In this document: piece after piece, positions 43,978 through 53,268 of the stretch
Numbering within the stretch: the first letter of the stretch is position 1
Layout of the letters: every line of letters begins with the position of its first letter
Assembly (NCBI GenBank): GCA_964655115.1
Contig: CAZZKM010000002.1
Span: forward strand, 1 to 64,000
Direction: 5' to 3'
Source of the DNA: ATZT02 sp964655115
GTDB lineage: Bacteria; Actinomycetota; Actinomycetes; S36-B12; UBA5976
DNA length: 64,000 nucleotides
The notes under the pieces: generated by a model
Seen by the model: the letters and a program-made list of their open reading frames with translations, nothing else
Told to the model about the DNA's origin: nothing
Database searches by the model: none
Translations under genes and position numbers: made by a program

Positions 43978-45063
43978 TTAACCTACGTTTAAGGTCCATT
44001 GGTGTTCATCTTTTGCTACACCAGTTTGAATATCTAATAGAGCATCGCGAAGTTTGGAAGTTAAAGGACCAGTTTCTCCTGAGCCAACTTGGAAAATGCC
44101 ATCTTTAGATTTAACAGTTCCAATTGGGGTAATAACAGCAGCGGTACCGCAAGCAAAGACTTCAGTTATTTCTCCAGATTCGCAACCTTTTTTCCAATCT
44201 TCAACACTTATTCTTGCTTCACTTGAAGTTAAATTTAAATCTTTTGCCAAAGTTAAAATTGAATCTCTGGTAATTCCTGCAAGTAATGATCCTGTTAATT
44301 CTGGAGTGATAATTTTATTTTGTTTTCCATAAACAAAATACAAATTCATGCCACCCATTTCTTCAATCCAGCGTCTTTCAATTGCATCTAGCCACACAAC
44401 TTGATCGCAACCTTCTTGAGCAGCTTTAGCTTGAGCAATTAATGACGCTGCATAGTTACCAGCAAATTTTGCTTCCCCTGTTCCACCAGGGGCTGCTCTT
44501 ACATATTCGGTACTTAACCACACAGAAACTGGTTTTAATCCTTTTGGAAAATAAGCTCCTGCAGGAGAAGCAATTAACATAAATAAATATTTGTTTGCAG
44601 GTCTAACACCCAAACCAACTTCTGTGGCAAACATAAATGGTCTTAAATATAAAGATTTTTCTCTATCTTCTGGAACCCAATTTTTATCAACTGAAATTAA
44701 TTCTTTAATTGCTTGCACAAACAATTCTTCAGGCATTTCAGGCATAGCCATTCTTTTAGCACTTCTAGCAAATCGTTTCGCATTTTCAAACGGTCTAAAA
44801 GTTTTTATGGTGCCATCTTTATGTCGATATGCTTTTAAACCTTCAAATATTGCTTGCCCATAATGAAGTGTCATATTTGCCGGATCAACTTCTAATTTTG
44901 CATAAGGCACAACTCGGGGATTTGTGAATCCTTTATCTTGTTCCCAATCAATTAACACCATGTGATCGGTGAAATATTTACCAAATCCAGGATTTTCTAA
45001 GATTTCTTTTCTTTGATCTTCAGACTTACTTGAATTATTTTTTGTAACGCTAAAATTTGTCAT
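43978..45063 (-). CDS. ilvE: branched-chain amino acid aminotransferase
   Basis: PLP fold type IV, 361 residues. LHYGQAIFEGLKAYR, the PLP Lys region GEAKFAGNYAASL, and EVFACGTAAVITPIG are typical of class IV branched-chain aminotransferases. Transfers amino groups in the last step of Ile, Leu and Val synthesis. It overlaps leuB by 4 bp. Confidence 0.94.
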   Translation of the reverse strand: MTNFSVTKNNSSKSEDQRKEILENPGFGKYFTDHMVLIDWEQDKGFTNPRVVPYAKLEVDPANMTLHYGQAIFEGLKAYRHKDGTIKTFRPFENAKRFARSAKRMAMPEMPEELFVQAIKELISVDKNWVPEDREKSLYLRPFMFATEVGLGVRPANKYLFMLIASPAGAYFPKGLKPVSVWLSTEYVRAAPGGTGEAKFAGNYAASLIAQAKAAQEGCDQVVWLDAIERRWIEEMGGMNLYFVYGKQNKIITPELTGSLLAGITRDSILTLAKDLNLTSSEARISVEDWKKGCESGEITEVFACGTAAVITPIGTVKSKDGIFQVGSGETGPLTSKLRDALLDIQTGVAKDEHQWTLNVG

Positions 45064-46091
45064 GAATTAACCAATTTAGCGATGGCATCTCCTATTTCAA
45101 AAGTGCTTCGCTTAGTTTGCCCTCTACTTGCCAAGTCTTTTGAAACAGCGTCTTCTATTTTCTTTGCTAATAAATCTTGACCTAGATGAGAAAGCATCAT
45201 CGATGCACTCATGATTGCAGCTGTTGGATCTGCAATTGCTTTTCCAGCAATATCCGGTGCTGAACCATGAACTGGTTCAAACATAGAAGGAGAAGTTTTT
45301 TCAGGATTTATATTTCCACTTGCAGCAAGTCCAATGCCACCAGCAATTGCTGCACCAATATCAGTCAAAATATCGCCAAATAAATTATCTGTTACTACAA
45401 CATCAAATTTTTCAGGATTTGTGACAAAAAACATTGATGCTGCATCTACGTGTTGATATTCAGTTTTAACATCAGGAAATTCTTTCGAAACTTTTTCAAA
45501 TGTTCTTTTCCAAAGATCTCCTGCAAAAACTAATACGTTTGCTTTATGAACTAAAGTTAAATGTTTTCTTCTTTTTTGTGCACGATTGAATGCATCTCTG
45601 ATTACTCTTTCTGCACCTTTGGCAGTATTTAAAGATTCTTCGGTTGCTACTTCGTCTTTAGTGTTTTTTCTTAAAACTCCTCCAGAGCCAACATAAGCTC
45701 CTTCGGTGCCTTCTCTTACAACAACCATGTCAATATCTTTTGTAGTTTTACCTGCTAAAGGAGTAGTAACTCCTGGAAAAAGTTTTACAGGTCTTAAATT
45801 GACGTAGTGATCAAGGACAAATCTTAGTTTTAATAAAAGTCCACGTTCTAAAATTCCTGGAGCCACTTTTGGATCACCAACTGCACCTAACAAGATTGCA
45901 TCAAATTTTCTTAATTCATCAATTACTGAATCCGGTAAAGTTTCACCAGTCTTTAAATAACGAGCAGCACCTAGATCGTAAGTTTGTTTTTCAAGTTTTA
46001 CACCAGTTGCATCTAAAACTTTGCATGCTTCATTAACCACTTCGGATCCAATTCCATCACCTGGAATTAACGCAATTCGAAAGGAAGACAT
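45060..46091 (-). CDS. leuB: 3-isopropylmalate dehydrogenase
   Basis: 343 residues, isocitrate/isopropylmalate dehydrogenase family: IPGDGIGSEV, VREGTEGAYVG, VTDNLFGDILTDIGAAIAGGIGLA. Leucine branch. Divergent from leuA across a 187-bp gap that carries the leuA leader; overlaps ilvE by 4 bp. Confidence 0.95.
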   Translation of the reverse strand: MSSFRIALIPGDGIGSEVVNEACKVLDATGVKLEKQTYDLGAARYLKTGETLPDSVIDELRKFDAILLGAVGDPKVAPGILERGLLLKLRFVLDHYVNLRPVKLFPGVTTPLAGKTTKDIDMVVVREGTEGAYVGSGGVLRKNTKDEVATEESLNTAKGAERVIRDAFNRAQKRRKHLTLVHKANVLVFAGDLWKRTFEKVSKEFPDVKTEYQHVDAASMFFVTNPEKFDVVVTDNLFGDILTDIGAAIAGGIGLAASGNINPEKTSPSMFEPVHGSAPDIAGKAIADPTAAIMSASMMLSHLGQDLLAKKIEDAVSKDLASRGQTKRSTFEIGDAIAKLVNS

Positions 46092-46134
46092 AATAAATAC
46101 AAGCGTAGGGCTGCACTACTTTTTTATCTCCTGC

Positions 46135-46278
46135 TACCCTTTACTAATAATGATTCGTTGCTTACTACTTCATAGCCGCAGCGAGGCCTAACGACTGGCC
46201 TCCTCGCTGCGGGAGTTAGTCATTTGCTGGTCGCAAAAGATTTTTTCCGACTAGCCACTAAAGAGGTAAGAAGTAAAA
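46135..46278 (+). promoter_or_regulatory. leuA leader and attenuator region
   Basis: A TACCCT -10-like box (46135-46140) sits 9 bp before the leader ORF. The 3' half of that ORF is one arm of an 11-bp hairpin CCGCAGCGAGG/CCTCGCTGCGG (46176-46186 and 46202-46212). Next is an 8-bp hairpin GCTGGTCG/CGACTAGC with six T in its loop (46227-46256 region). The terminator element is less obvious than for cimA or ilvB. An AGAGGT site precedes leuA. Confidence 0.65.
46150..46191 (+). CDS. leader peptide of leuA (Leu codons)
   Basis: Thirteen codons, MIRCLLLHSRSEA then TAA, with three consecutive Leu codons (TTA CTA CTT) at 46162-46170. Position before leuA, codon choice and the overlapping hairpin indicate leucine-responsive attenuation. 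No Shine-Dalgarno is seen; the mRNA may start close to the ATG. Confidence 0.7.
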   Translation: MIRCLLLHSRSEA

Positions 46279-47994
46279 ATGAAAAATAATAATCAAAAAC
46301 CTTCACCGATGAAATTTCATCGTTATGAAAGTTTTTCAGCAATAGATTTAAAAGATAGAACTTGGCCAAATAAAAAAATCACTAAAGCTCCTCGATGGTG
46401 TGCTGTCGATTTAAGAGATGGAAATCAAGCACTTATTGATCCGATGACACCATCTCGAAAAAAGAAAATGTTCGAATTACTCGTAAAAATGGGTTATAAA
46501 GAAATAGAGGTTGGTTTTCCAGCAGCTAGTCAAACGGATTTTGATTTCGTTAGACAATTAATAAAAGAAGATCTGATTCCAGATGATGTGGTTATTCAAG
46601 TATTAACTCAAGCACGTGAACACTTAATTGAGCGAACCTATGAATCTTTAGAGGGTGCCAAACAAGCAATTGTGCATGTTTATAACTCAACTTCCACTTT
46701 ACAAAGAAGAGTTGTATTTGATCTAGATAAAGATGGCATAAAAGATATTGCAGTAAATGGTGCTCGTTTAGTTGCTAAATATGCAGAGCAAATGGGAGAA
46801 ACTGAAATATTTTTTGAATATTCTCCTGAGTCATTTACTGGAACTGAATTGGAATATGCAGCAGAAGTTTGCAATGCAGTAAATGACGTATGGCAACCAA
46901 CAAAAGATCGCCCCACAATTATTAATCTTCCTGCAACTGTTGAAATGGCTTCGCCAAATGTTTACGCAGATTCAATTGAATGGATGAATCGAAATCTTAA
47001 CAATAGAGATTCAGTAATTCTTTCACTTCATCCTCATAACGATCGCGGTACTGCAGTTGCTGCAGCAGAGTTAGGTTATTTAGCTGGAGCTGATCGAATT
47101 GAAGGATGTTTATTTGGCAACGGGGAAAGAACTGGAAATGTTTGTTTAGTAACCCTTGGTTTAAATTTATTTAGTCAAGGAATTGATCCTCAAATTGATT
47201 TTAGTGATATCGATGAAATCAAACGAACTGTTGAATATTGCAATCAATTACCTGTCAATGAAAGACATCCATACGGTGGTGATTTAGTGTTCACAGCATT
47301 TTCAGGTTCACATCAAGATGCAATAAATAAAGGCTTAAAGGCTTTACAAAAAGATGCTGATCAAAATGGAAAAGAAGTTGATAATTTTAAATGGCAAGTT
47401 CCATATCTGCCAATAGATCCTAAAGATGTCGGAAGAACTTATGAAGCTGTAATTAGAGTCAACTCGCAATCTGGAAAAGGCGGAGTTGCCTACATTATGA
47501 AGACAGAACACCAACTTGATTTGCCAAGAAAATTACAAATTGAATTTTCACAAGTTATTCAAAAAGTAACAGACACTGAAGGCGGCGAAGTTACTCCAAG
47601 TGAAATGTGGGAAGTTTTTAAGGATGAATATCTTCCTAATCCTGCAAAACCTTGGGGCAGATTCTCACTAGTTTCAGTTGCCCAAGATTCTGCAGTTGAT
47701 GGTGACACTTCTTTAACAGCAACGATTAAAGATAATGGGAAAGAAGTTGTTATTAAAGGTGTTGGCAATGGACCAATTGCTGCTTTTTGTAACGCATTAG
47801 AAACTCATGGAATTAGTCTTCGAGTGCTTGATTACCACGAACATGCTTTATCTTCCGGTGGAGATGCACAAGCTGCTGCTTATCTAGAATGTTCCATCAA
47901 TTCTAGAACATTATTTGGCGTTGGAATTGATCCAAGTATTGTCACTTCATCTTTGAAAGCCATTATTAGTGCCGTCAATAGAGCAAGTCGTTAA
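46279..47994 (+). CDS. leuA: 2-isopropylmalate synthase
   Basis: First committed step of leucine synthesis. 571 residues, the long actinobacterial form: RWCAVDLRDGNQALIDPM, SLHPHNDRGTAVAAAE, EGCLFGNGERTGNV, and a C-terminal regulatory domain (ISLRVLDYHEHALSSGGDAQA) for leucine feedback. Preceded by a leucine leader, and convergent with serA, with which it overlaps by 4 bp. Confidence 0.96.
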   Translation: MKNNNQKPSPMKFHRYESFSAIDLKDRTWPNKKITKAPRWCAVDLRDGNQALIDPMTPSRKKKMFELLVKMGYKEIEVGFPAASQTDFDFVRQLIKEDLIPDDVVIQVLTQAREHLIERTYESLEGAKQAIVHVYNSTSTLQRRVVFDLDKDGIKDIAVNGARLVAKYAEQMGETEIFFEYSPESFTGTELEYAAEVCNAVNDVWQPTKDRPTIINLPATVEMASPNVYADSIEWMNRNLNNRDSVILSLHPHNDRGTAVAAAELGYLAGADRIEGCLFGNGERTGNVCLVTLGLNLFSQGIDPQIDFSDIDEIKRTVEYCNQLPVNERHPYGGDLVFTAFSGSHQDAINKGLKALQKDADQNGKEVDNFKWQVPYLPIDPKDVGRTYEAVIRVNSQSGKGGVAYIMKTEHQLDLPRKLQIEFSQVIQKVTDTEGGEVTPSEMWEVFKDEYLPNPAKPWGRFSLVSVAQDSAVDGDTSLTATIKDNGKEVVIKGVGNGPIAAFCNALETHGISLRVLDYHEHALSSGGDAQAAAYLECSINSRTLFGVGIDPSIVTSSLKAIISAVNRASR

Positions 47995-49577
47995 TTAAAA
48001 TTAACCACACGGGCAAATTTTGCATCCATAGCTTTTGCCACTTCATTTAAAACCTCTTGCGGAATTTCAGAATCAAGAGTTAAAGCAACTAAAGCCGTTC
48101 CACCTTTTGCTTCACGAGATAGTTGCAAATTAGCAATATTTATATTGTGCTTACCTAAGATTCCACCAATTAAACCCAGCATGCCTGGTCTGTCTGAATA
48201 TTTCAAAAATGCCATGTGATCACTTATTGCCACATCTAATTCATATTTATCAATGCCAACTAGTTTGACTGTTGATTGAGTACCAGAAATAGTTCCTATT
48301 ACAGAAACGTGTTCTGCTGCATTAGTTGTGACTTCAACTTTTGCTTGTACTCGATAATTTGGTGATTCTTTATCGGTAAAAATTGATGATTCAATACCTC
48401 GATCTTGTGCAATGTTTGGAGCATTTACATAAGTAACTGCTACATCAACTAATTGCGTTAAAACACCTTTAAGAGCTGAAGTTTGTAAAATTTTGACATC
48501 ATTTTCTACAACTTCTCCTCTAACTTCAACATGAACTCTGGTAACTGAACTTGTTACCAAACAAGCAGCAATTCTTCCAATATTTTCTACTAAAGGTAAA
48601 AGTGGTCTGACTGGTTTAGCAATTGCTCCACCTTTCACATTAACTGCATCTGGCACTAGTTCTCCACTTAATGCCAAGCGAACCGATTTTGCTACAGCAA
48701 TTCCTGCTTTTTCTTGAGCTTCATCTGTAGATGCTCCTAAGTGAGGAGTACTAACAACTTCTTCTAATTCAAAAAGTGGTGAATCTGTGCATGGCTCTTT
48801 TGAAAAAACATCTAGCCCAGCACCAGCAACTCTTTTTTCTTTTATTGCATGATAAAGAGCATTTTCATCTAATATTCCACCGCGAGAAGCATTAATTATT
48901 CTTACACTTGGTTTAACTTTTTTTAATGCTTCTTCACCAATTAATCCAATCGTTTCTGGATTTTTTGGTAAATGAATTGTGATGAAGTCACTTTGTTCCA
49001 ATAATTCATCAAGTGAAACCATTTTGACATTATGCTGAGCAGCCTTAGCAGGTTGAACATATGGATCATAGGCAATTAGGTTTACCCCAAAACCTAATAA
49101 TCTTTGGGCAACTAATACCCCAATTCTTCCAAACCCAACTATTCCAATGGTCTTATCAAGTAATTCAACACCTGTAAATTTACTTCTTTTCCATTCACCA
49201 TTTTTTAAAGTTATATTTGCAGGCACTACATTTCTAGCAGTGGCTAATATTAAAGCAATTGCTAATTCGGCTGCTGAAGTAATATTCGATGTTGGAGCAT
49301 TTACTACCATTACTCCATTTTCTGAAGCAACTTTGACATCAACGTTATCTAAACCAACCCCTGCTCTTGCAATTACTTTTAAATTTTTTGCATAACCTAG
49401 TGCTTCTGCATCTAATTTTGTGGCTGAGCGAATTAAAATTGCATCCGCATTTTCTAAATTTTTAAATAATTCTTCTCGATTTGTGCCATCGCAATTTTTT
49501 ATTTCAAATTCACTACCTAATGCACTAATTGTTGCTGGAGATAATTCTTCAGCTATAACTACAATTGGCTTTGACAT
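47991..49577 (-). CDS. serA: D-3-phosphoglycerate dehydrogenase
   Basis: 528 residues, type I: NAD-binding IVGFGRIGVLVAQRL, catalytic region RAGVGLDNVDV, LASRGGILDE-like strand (NASRGGILDE), HLGASTDEAQ, then the intervening (ASB) domain and C-terminal ACT domain (MLGLIGGILGKHNINIANLQLSR). Serine synthesis. It starts 4 bp after the small DUF2256 gene, at the end of the ilvBNC run. Confidence 0.95.
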   Translation of the reverse strand: MSKPIVVIAEELSPATISALGSEFEIKNCDGTNREELFKNLENADAILIRSATKLDAEALGYAKNLKVIARAGVGLDNVDVKVASENGVMVVNAPTSNITSAAELAIALILATARNVVPANITLKNGEWKRSKFTGVELLDKTIGIVGFGRIGVLVAQRLLGFGVNLIAYDPYVQPAKAAQHNVKMVSLDELLEQSDFITIHLPKNPETIGLIGEEALKKVKPSVRIINASRGGILDENALYHAIKEKRVAGAGLDVFSKEPCTDSPLFELEEVVSTPHLGASTDEAQEKAGIAVAKSVRLALSGELVPDAVNVKGGAIAKPVRPLLPLVENIGRIAACLVTSSVTRVHVEVRGEVVENDVKILQTSALKGVLTQLVDVAVTYVNAPNIAQDRGIESSIFTDKESPNYRVQAKVEVTTNAAEHVSVIGTISGTQSTVKLVGIDKYELDVAISDHMAFLKYSDRPGMLGLIGGILGKHNINIANLQLSREAKGGTALVALTLDSEIPQEVLNEVAKAMDAKFARVVNFN

Positions 49578-49581
49578 ATAT

Positions 49582-49737
49582 CTAGCCTACTTTGTTAGAT
49601 TTTTTCTTTTTACAAGCATTAGAACAATACTTAACTTCATCCCAGTTCTTAGCCCACGATTTACGCCATGTCATTTTTCGACCACAAGCAACACAGATTT
49701 TTTCTAATTTAGGATGTCTAGAAATATGTTGGCCCAT
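49582..49737 (-). CDS. DUF2256 small zinc-ribbon protein
   Basis: 51 residues with CVAC at 15-18 and CSNAC at 38-42 plus the W-R-K-x-W core (MTWRKSWAKNWDEVKY), which fits the DUF2256 family. It probably binds one zinc; function is unknown. It lies between ilvC and serA. Its ATG is inside one arm of a 16-bp perfect hairpin and I see no ribosome-binding site. Confidence 0.85.
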   Translation of the reverse strand: MGQHISRHPKLEKICVACGRKMTWRKSWAKNWDEVKYCSNACKKKKSNKVG

Positions 49738-49764
49738 TTAATAATTATTTATTAAATGGGCCAA
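49729..49764. repeat. 16-bp perfect hairpin after ilvC
   Basis: Arms of 16 bp (TTGGCCCATTTAATAA and its complement) around TTAT. It starts 15 bp after the ilvC stop and overlaps the DUF2256 start codon. There is no T-run, so it may act as a terminator of a non-standard kind or hide the start codon. Confidence 0.85.
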
Positions 49765-49779
49765 TTACGCTATTTGAAA

Positions 49780-50805
49780 TTAACGAGAAACTTTACCTGC
49801 AAAATCATCCTGGGATTTATCAACCCAAGCCATGAGATCTCTTAATTTCTTACCTACTTCTTCAATTTGAGCTTTCTCGCCTCTATCTCTAAATTTCTTG
49901 AATTTCTTTGCTCCATTGTCTTGATCATCAATGAAATCTTGAGCAAATGATCCATCTTGAATTTTCTTCAAGATTTTCTTCATTCTTTTCTTTGTTTTCT
50001 TATTGATTACTTTTGGACCTGAGACATAATCACCATATTCTGCAGTATCAGATACTGACCAACGCATTTTGGCAATTCCGCCTTCATACATTAGATCTAC
50101 TATTAGTTTTAATTCGTGTAAACATTCAAAGTAAGCAACCTCTGGTTGATAACCTGCTTCTACTAAAGTTTCAAAACCTGCTTGAACTAAAGCAGTAGTT
50201 CCACCGCACAAAACAGCTTGTTCACCAAATAAATCAGTTTCTGTTTCTTCAGTGAAAGTTGTTTTAATTCCACCTGCTCTTAAACCTCCAATTGCCTTTG
50301 CGTAAGAAAGTGCAAGTTCCCAAGCTTTACCTGAATTATTTTGTTCAACTGCAACAATCACTGGAACTCCACGACCATTTGTATATTCTCTACGAACTAA
50401 ATGACCTGGACCTTTTGGAGCAACCATACATACATCAACATCTTTTGGAGGTTTGATGTAACCAAAACGGATATTAAATCCGTGTGAGAAAAATAAAGCT
50501 TTGTTACTTGTTAAGTTTGGTTCAATTGATTCTTTATAAATATGTCTTTGCACATGATCTGGTGCTAAAACCATAATCACATCTGCTTCTTGAGCAGCTT
50601 GTGCTGGTGTGACAACTCTTAAACCTTCTTTTTCTGCTTTTGCTCTACTTGGAGATCCTTCTTTTAAACCAACGCGAACATCAACACCTGAATCACGAAG
50701 ATTAAGTGCGTGCGCATGACCTTGAGAACCATAACCAATTACTGCAACTTTCTTTGATTTAATAATTTCTAAATCTGCATCTTTGTCATAAAACATTTCG
50801 GCCAT
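49780..50805 (-). CDS. ilvC: ketol-acid reductoisomerase
   Basis: 341 residues, class I. VIGYGSQGHAHALNLRDSG is the NADPH motif and the KARI domain has FGEQAVLCGGTTALVQAGFE and YFECLHELKLIVDL. Common to Ile and Val synthesis. It begins 38 bp after ilvN with AAAGGAAAG upstream; likely part of the ilvBNC transcript. Confidence 0.96.
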   Translation of the reverse strand: MAEMFYDKDADLEIIKSKKVAVIGYGSQGHAHALNLRDSGVDVRVGLKEGSPSRAKAEKEGLRVVTPAQAAQEADVIMVLAPDHVQRHIYKESIEPNLTSNKALFFSHGFNIRFGYIKPPKDVDVCMVAPKGPGHLVRREYTNGRGVPVIVAVEQNNSGKAWELALSYAKAIGGLRAGGIKTTFTEETETDLFGEQAVLCGGTTALVQAGFETLVEAGYQPEVAYFECLHELKLIVDLMYEGGIAKMRWSVSDTAEYGDYVSGPKVINKKTKKRMKKILKKIQDGSFAQDFIDDQDNGAKKFKKFRDRGEKAQIEEVGKKLRDLMAWVDKSQDDFAGKVSR

Positions 50806-50843
50806 TTGCGTTTACTTTCCTTTTCTTTTTGGTTGGTTATTGT

Positions 50844-51350
50844 CTAGCGTAATGTGCGCTCAGAGGCAGATTTTGCTCCGCGTCCAATTGCCACCATGCC
50901 TGATTGAACTAGTTCCTTGATTCCATAGTCTTCTAATACTTTTAAAAGAGCCTGGATTTTGTCGTGATTTCCAGTTGCTTCAATTGTTATTGCATCACTG
51001 GAGACATCAACGACTTTTGCTCTAAAAAGAGAAACTGTTTCTAAAATACTTGAACGATTTTGAGCATCTGCTTTAACTTTTACAAGTAGTAATTCTCTTT
51101 GTACAGCTGCTGTGTTATCAAGTTCCACTATTTTTAAAACATTGACTAATTTATTTAATTGTTTAGTCACTTGTTCAAGTGGAGATTCTGCAACATTTAC
51201 CACAATGGTCATGCGGGAAACTCCGCTTGTTTCAGTAGGTCCTACTGCTAATGATTCAATGTTGAATCCGCGTCTTGCAAATAAACTTGCAGTTCTTGCT
51301 AAAACTCCCGGTTGATCTTCAACTAAAACACTTAATGTGTGTCTACTCAT
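50844..51350 (-). CDS. ilvN: acetolactate synthase small subunit
   Basis: 168 residues, N-terminal ACT domain (LSVLVEDQPGVLARTASLFARRGFNIESLAVG) and the C-terminal ALS domain. Confers valine feedback control on IlvB. Overlaps ilvB by 4 bp. Confidence 0.95.
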   Translation of the reverse strand: MSRHTLSVLVEDQPGVLARTASLFARRGFNIESLAVGPTETSGVSRMTIVVNVAESPLEQVTKQLNKLVNVLKIVELDNTAAVQRELLLVKVKADAQNRSSILETVSLFRAKVVDVSSDAITIEATGNHDKIQALLKVLEDYGIKELVQSGMVAIGRGAKSASERTLR

Positions 51351-53092
51351 TCGTCATCACTTCGCATCCATTTTGGTGCCATATCGCGAGCAAATTTGAT
51401 TTCAGAATTACTCATGCCAGCTGCAACCATTGGCCAAACCATGGCATCTTTATGAACTACGAAATCAATTACTACTGGGGCATCATTTAGTCCAAGTGCT
51501 TTTTCGATAACTACATCAACTTCATCTTTGTTTTCGCAACGCAATCCATGACAACCATACGCATCAGCAAGTTTCACAAAATCTGGAATTCTGTTGGTAT
51601 GAAGATCTGTATTGGAATATCTATTGTTATAAAACAAAGATTGCCATTGTCTAACCATGCCCAGTGCATTGTTATTAATCAATCCAACCTTGATTGGAAT
51701 GTTATTAATTGTGCAAGTGGCTAATTCTTGATTAGTCATTTGGAAACAACCATCACCATCAATTGCCCAAACATCTTTATCAGGTGCTCCAACTTTTGCA
51801 CCCATTGCAGCAGGAATTGCATAACCCATAGTTCCTAAACCACCTGAGTTAAGCCAAGTTCCTGGATTTTCATATTTAATAAATTGAGCTGCCCACATTT
51901 GATGTTGACCAACACCTGCTGCATATAAAGCATCAGGTCCTGTGATTTCACCAATTCTTTGAATTACATATTGAGGGGAAAGAGAACCATCATGTGGTTC
52001 GTCATATCCAAGTGGATATTCATTTCTTAATCTATTTAAATTGGCCCACCATGCCTCATAATTCCCAACTCTTCCTGCTTTATGTTCATCTTTCAAAGCA
52101 GCAATAAGTTCAATCATGGTTTCTTTGGCATCACCCACAATTGGCACGTGAGCAAATCTATTTTTACCAATTTCTGCAGGATCTATATCAATATGAATTA
52201 CATCTGCTTCTGGAGCAAATGATGAAAGTTGACCAGTGACTCGATCATCAAATCTTGTTCCAATAGCAATTAATAAATCACTTTGTTGTAAAGATCCAAC
52301 TGCAGCAACTGTGCCATGCATTCCAGGCATTCCTAAATGTTGTGGATGAGAATCTGGAAATGCTCCTCTAGCCATCAATGTTGTGACAACAGGAATTTGA
52401 GTTAGCTCTGCTAATTGGAAAAGTTCTTTATTTGCCTCAGATTTAATAACACCTCCACCAATGTAAAGAACTGGCTTTTTAGCATTAACAATTCTTTCGG
52501 CAGCTTCCTTGACTCTTTTAGCATTTGGTTTAGCAGTTGGATGATAACCAGGTAAATTCATAACTGGTGGCCAATTAAATTGAGTTTTTGCATTTAGGGC
52601 ATCTTTAGAAATATCAACTAAAACAGGTCCTGGTCTTCCAGTTGAAGCAATGTGAAATGCTTCTGCAATTGCTCTTGGAATGTCATCTGCTTTGGTAACT
52701 AAATAATTATGTTTTGTAATTGGAAAAGTAATTCCTCTAATATCTGCTTCTTGAAATGCATCAGTACCAATTGCATTTGATGGAACTTGTCCAGTGATTG
52801 CAACCATAGGAACAGAATCCATGTGTGCATCAGCTATTGGTGTTACCAGATTGGTTGCTCCTGGTCCACTTGTTGCCATACAAACTCCAACGCGACCAGT
52901 TGCAAGTGCATAACCTTCAGCAGCATGACCAGCACCTTGTTCATGTCTAACTAAAATGTGGCGTAATTTTTTTGAATCCATCAATGGATCGTATGCAGGA
53001 AGAATTGCTCCGCCAGGAATTCCAAAGACTGTATCTACACCTGCAAATTCCAAAGATTGAACTAAACTTTGCGCACCGGTGATCTCGGTCAT
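51347..53092 (-). CDS. ilvB: acetolactate synthase large subunit
   Basis: ThDP enzyme, 581 residues, first common step of the branched-chain pathway. RHEQGAGHAAEGYA holds the ThDP glutamate, GTRFDDRVTG is the FAD region, and GDGCFQMTNQELAT begins the ThDP-Mg motif. Preceded by a leader with Leu-Val-Val-Val codons. Confidence 0.96.
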   Translation of the reverse strand: MTEITGAQSLVQSLEFAGVDTVFGIPGGAILPAYDPLMDSKKLRHILVRHEQGAGHAAEGYALATGRVGVCMATSGPGATNLVTPIADAHMDSVPMVAITGQVPSNAIGTDAFQEADIRGITFPITKHNYLVTKADDIPRAIAEAFHIASTGRPGPVLVDISKDALNAKTQFNWPPVMNLPGYHPTAKPNAKRVKEAAERIVNAKKPVLYIGGGVIKSEANKELFQLAELTQIPVVTTLMARGAFPDSHPQHLGMPGMHGTVAAVGSLQQSDLLIAIGTRFDDRVTGQLSSFAPEADVIHIDIDPAEIGKNRFAHVPIVGDAKETMIELIAALKDEHKAGRVGNYEAWWANLNRLRNEYPLGYDEPHDGSLSPQYVIQRIGEITGPDALYAAGVGQHQMWAAQFIKYENPGTWLNSGGLGTMGYAIPAAMGAKVGAPDKDVWAIDGDGCFQMTNQELATCTINNIPIKVGLINNNALGMVRQWQSLFYNNRYSNTDLHTNRIPDFVKLADAYGCHGLRCENKDEVDVVIEKALGLNDAPVVIDFVVHKDAMVWPMVAAGMSNSEIKFARDMAPKWMRSDDE

Positions 53093-53159
53093 GAATTATG
53101 TTTCCTTTAAATCGGGGAAGAATTCTTTTTAAGGAATCCTTCAATTGTTTCAGTAGCCT

Positions 53160-53220
53160 TTAGCCCACTAAAAAACCCCCCGGCCTTTTTTAGGCAAACG
53201 GAGGGTGGCGCGTGGGCTAA
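53160..53220 (-). repeat. inverted repeat enclosing the ilvB terminator
   Basis: Nine-bp arms TTAGCCCAC/GTGGGCTAA (53160-53168 and 53212-53220) flank the terminator. On the minus strand the upstream arm also nearly pairs (11 of 12) with GCGCGTCGGCTA at the end of the leader ORF, offering competing structures. Confidence 0.65.
53170..53205 (-). terminator. attenuator terminator before ilvB
   Basis: On the minus strand CCCTCCG pairs with CGGGGGG, with an inner GCC/GGC stem, followed by six T at 53175-53170. It lies 78 bp before the ilvB start and after the leader peptide. Confidence 0.85.
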
Positions 53221-53226
53221 TTCTTG

Positions 53227-53268
53227 CTAGCCGACGCGCTCGCTAACTACCACGAGTGCATTTCTCAT
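53227..53268 (-). CDS. leader peptide of ilvB (Leu and Val codons)
   Basis: Thirteen codons, MRNALVVVSERVG then TAG. Leu-Val-Val-Val occupies 53256-53245. A TAAAGT -10-like box ends 7 bp before the ATG (53281-53276), so the mRNA may be leaderless. Downstream are an alternative stem and a clear terminator. Attenuation of ilvBN is known in Corynebacterium; this is a candidate equivalent. Confidence 0.75.
   Translation of the reverse strand: MRNALVVVSERVG

Noticed and set aside
53200..53216. T-box-like AGGGTGG near the ilvB leader
   Set aside because: It matches only partly, lies on the strand opposite to ilvB, and is the complement of the terminator arm.
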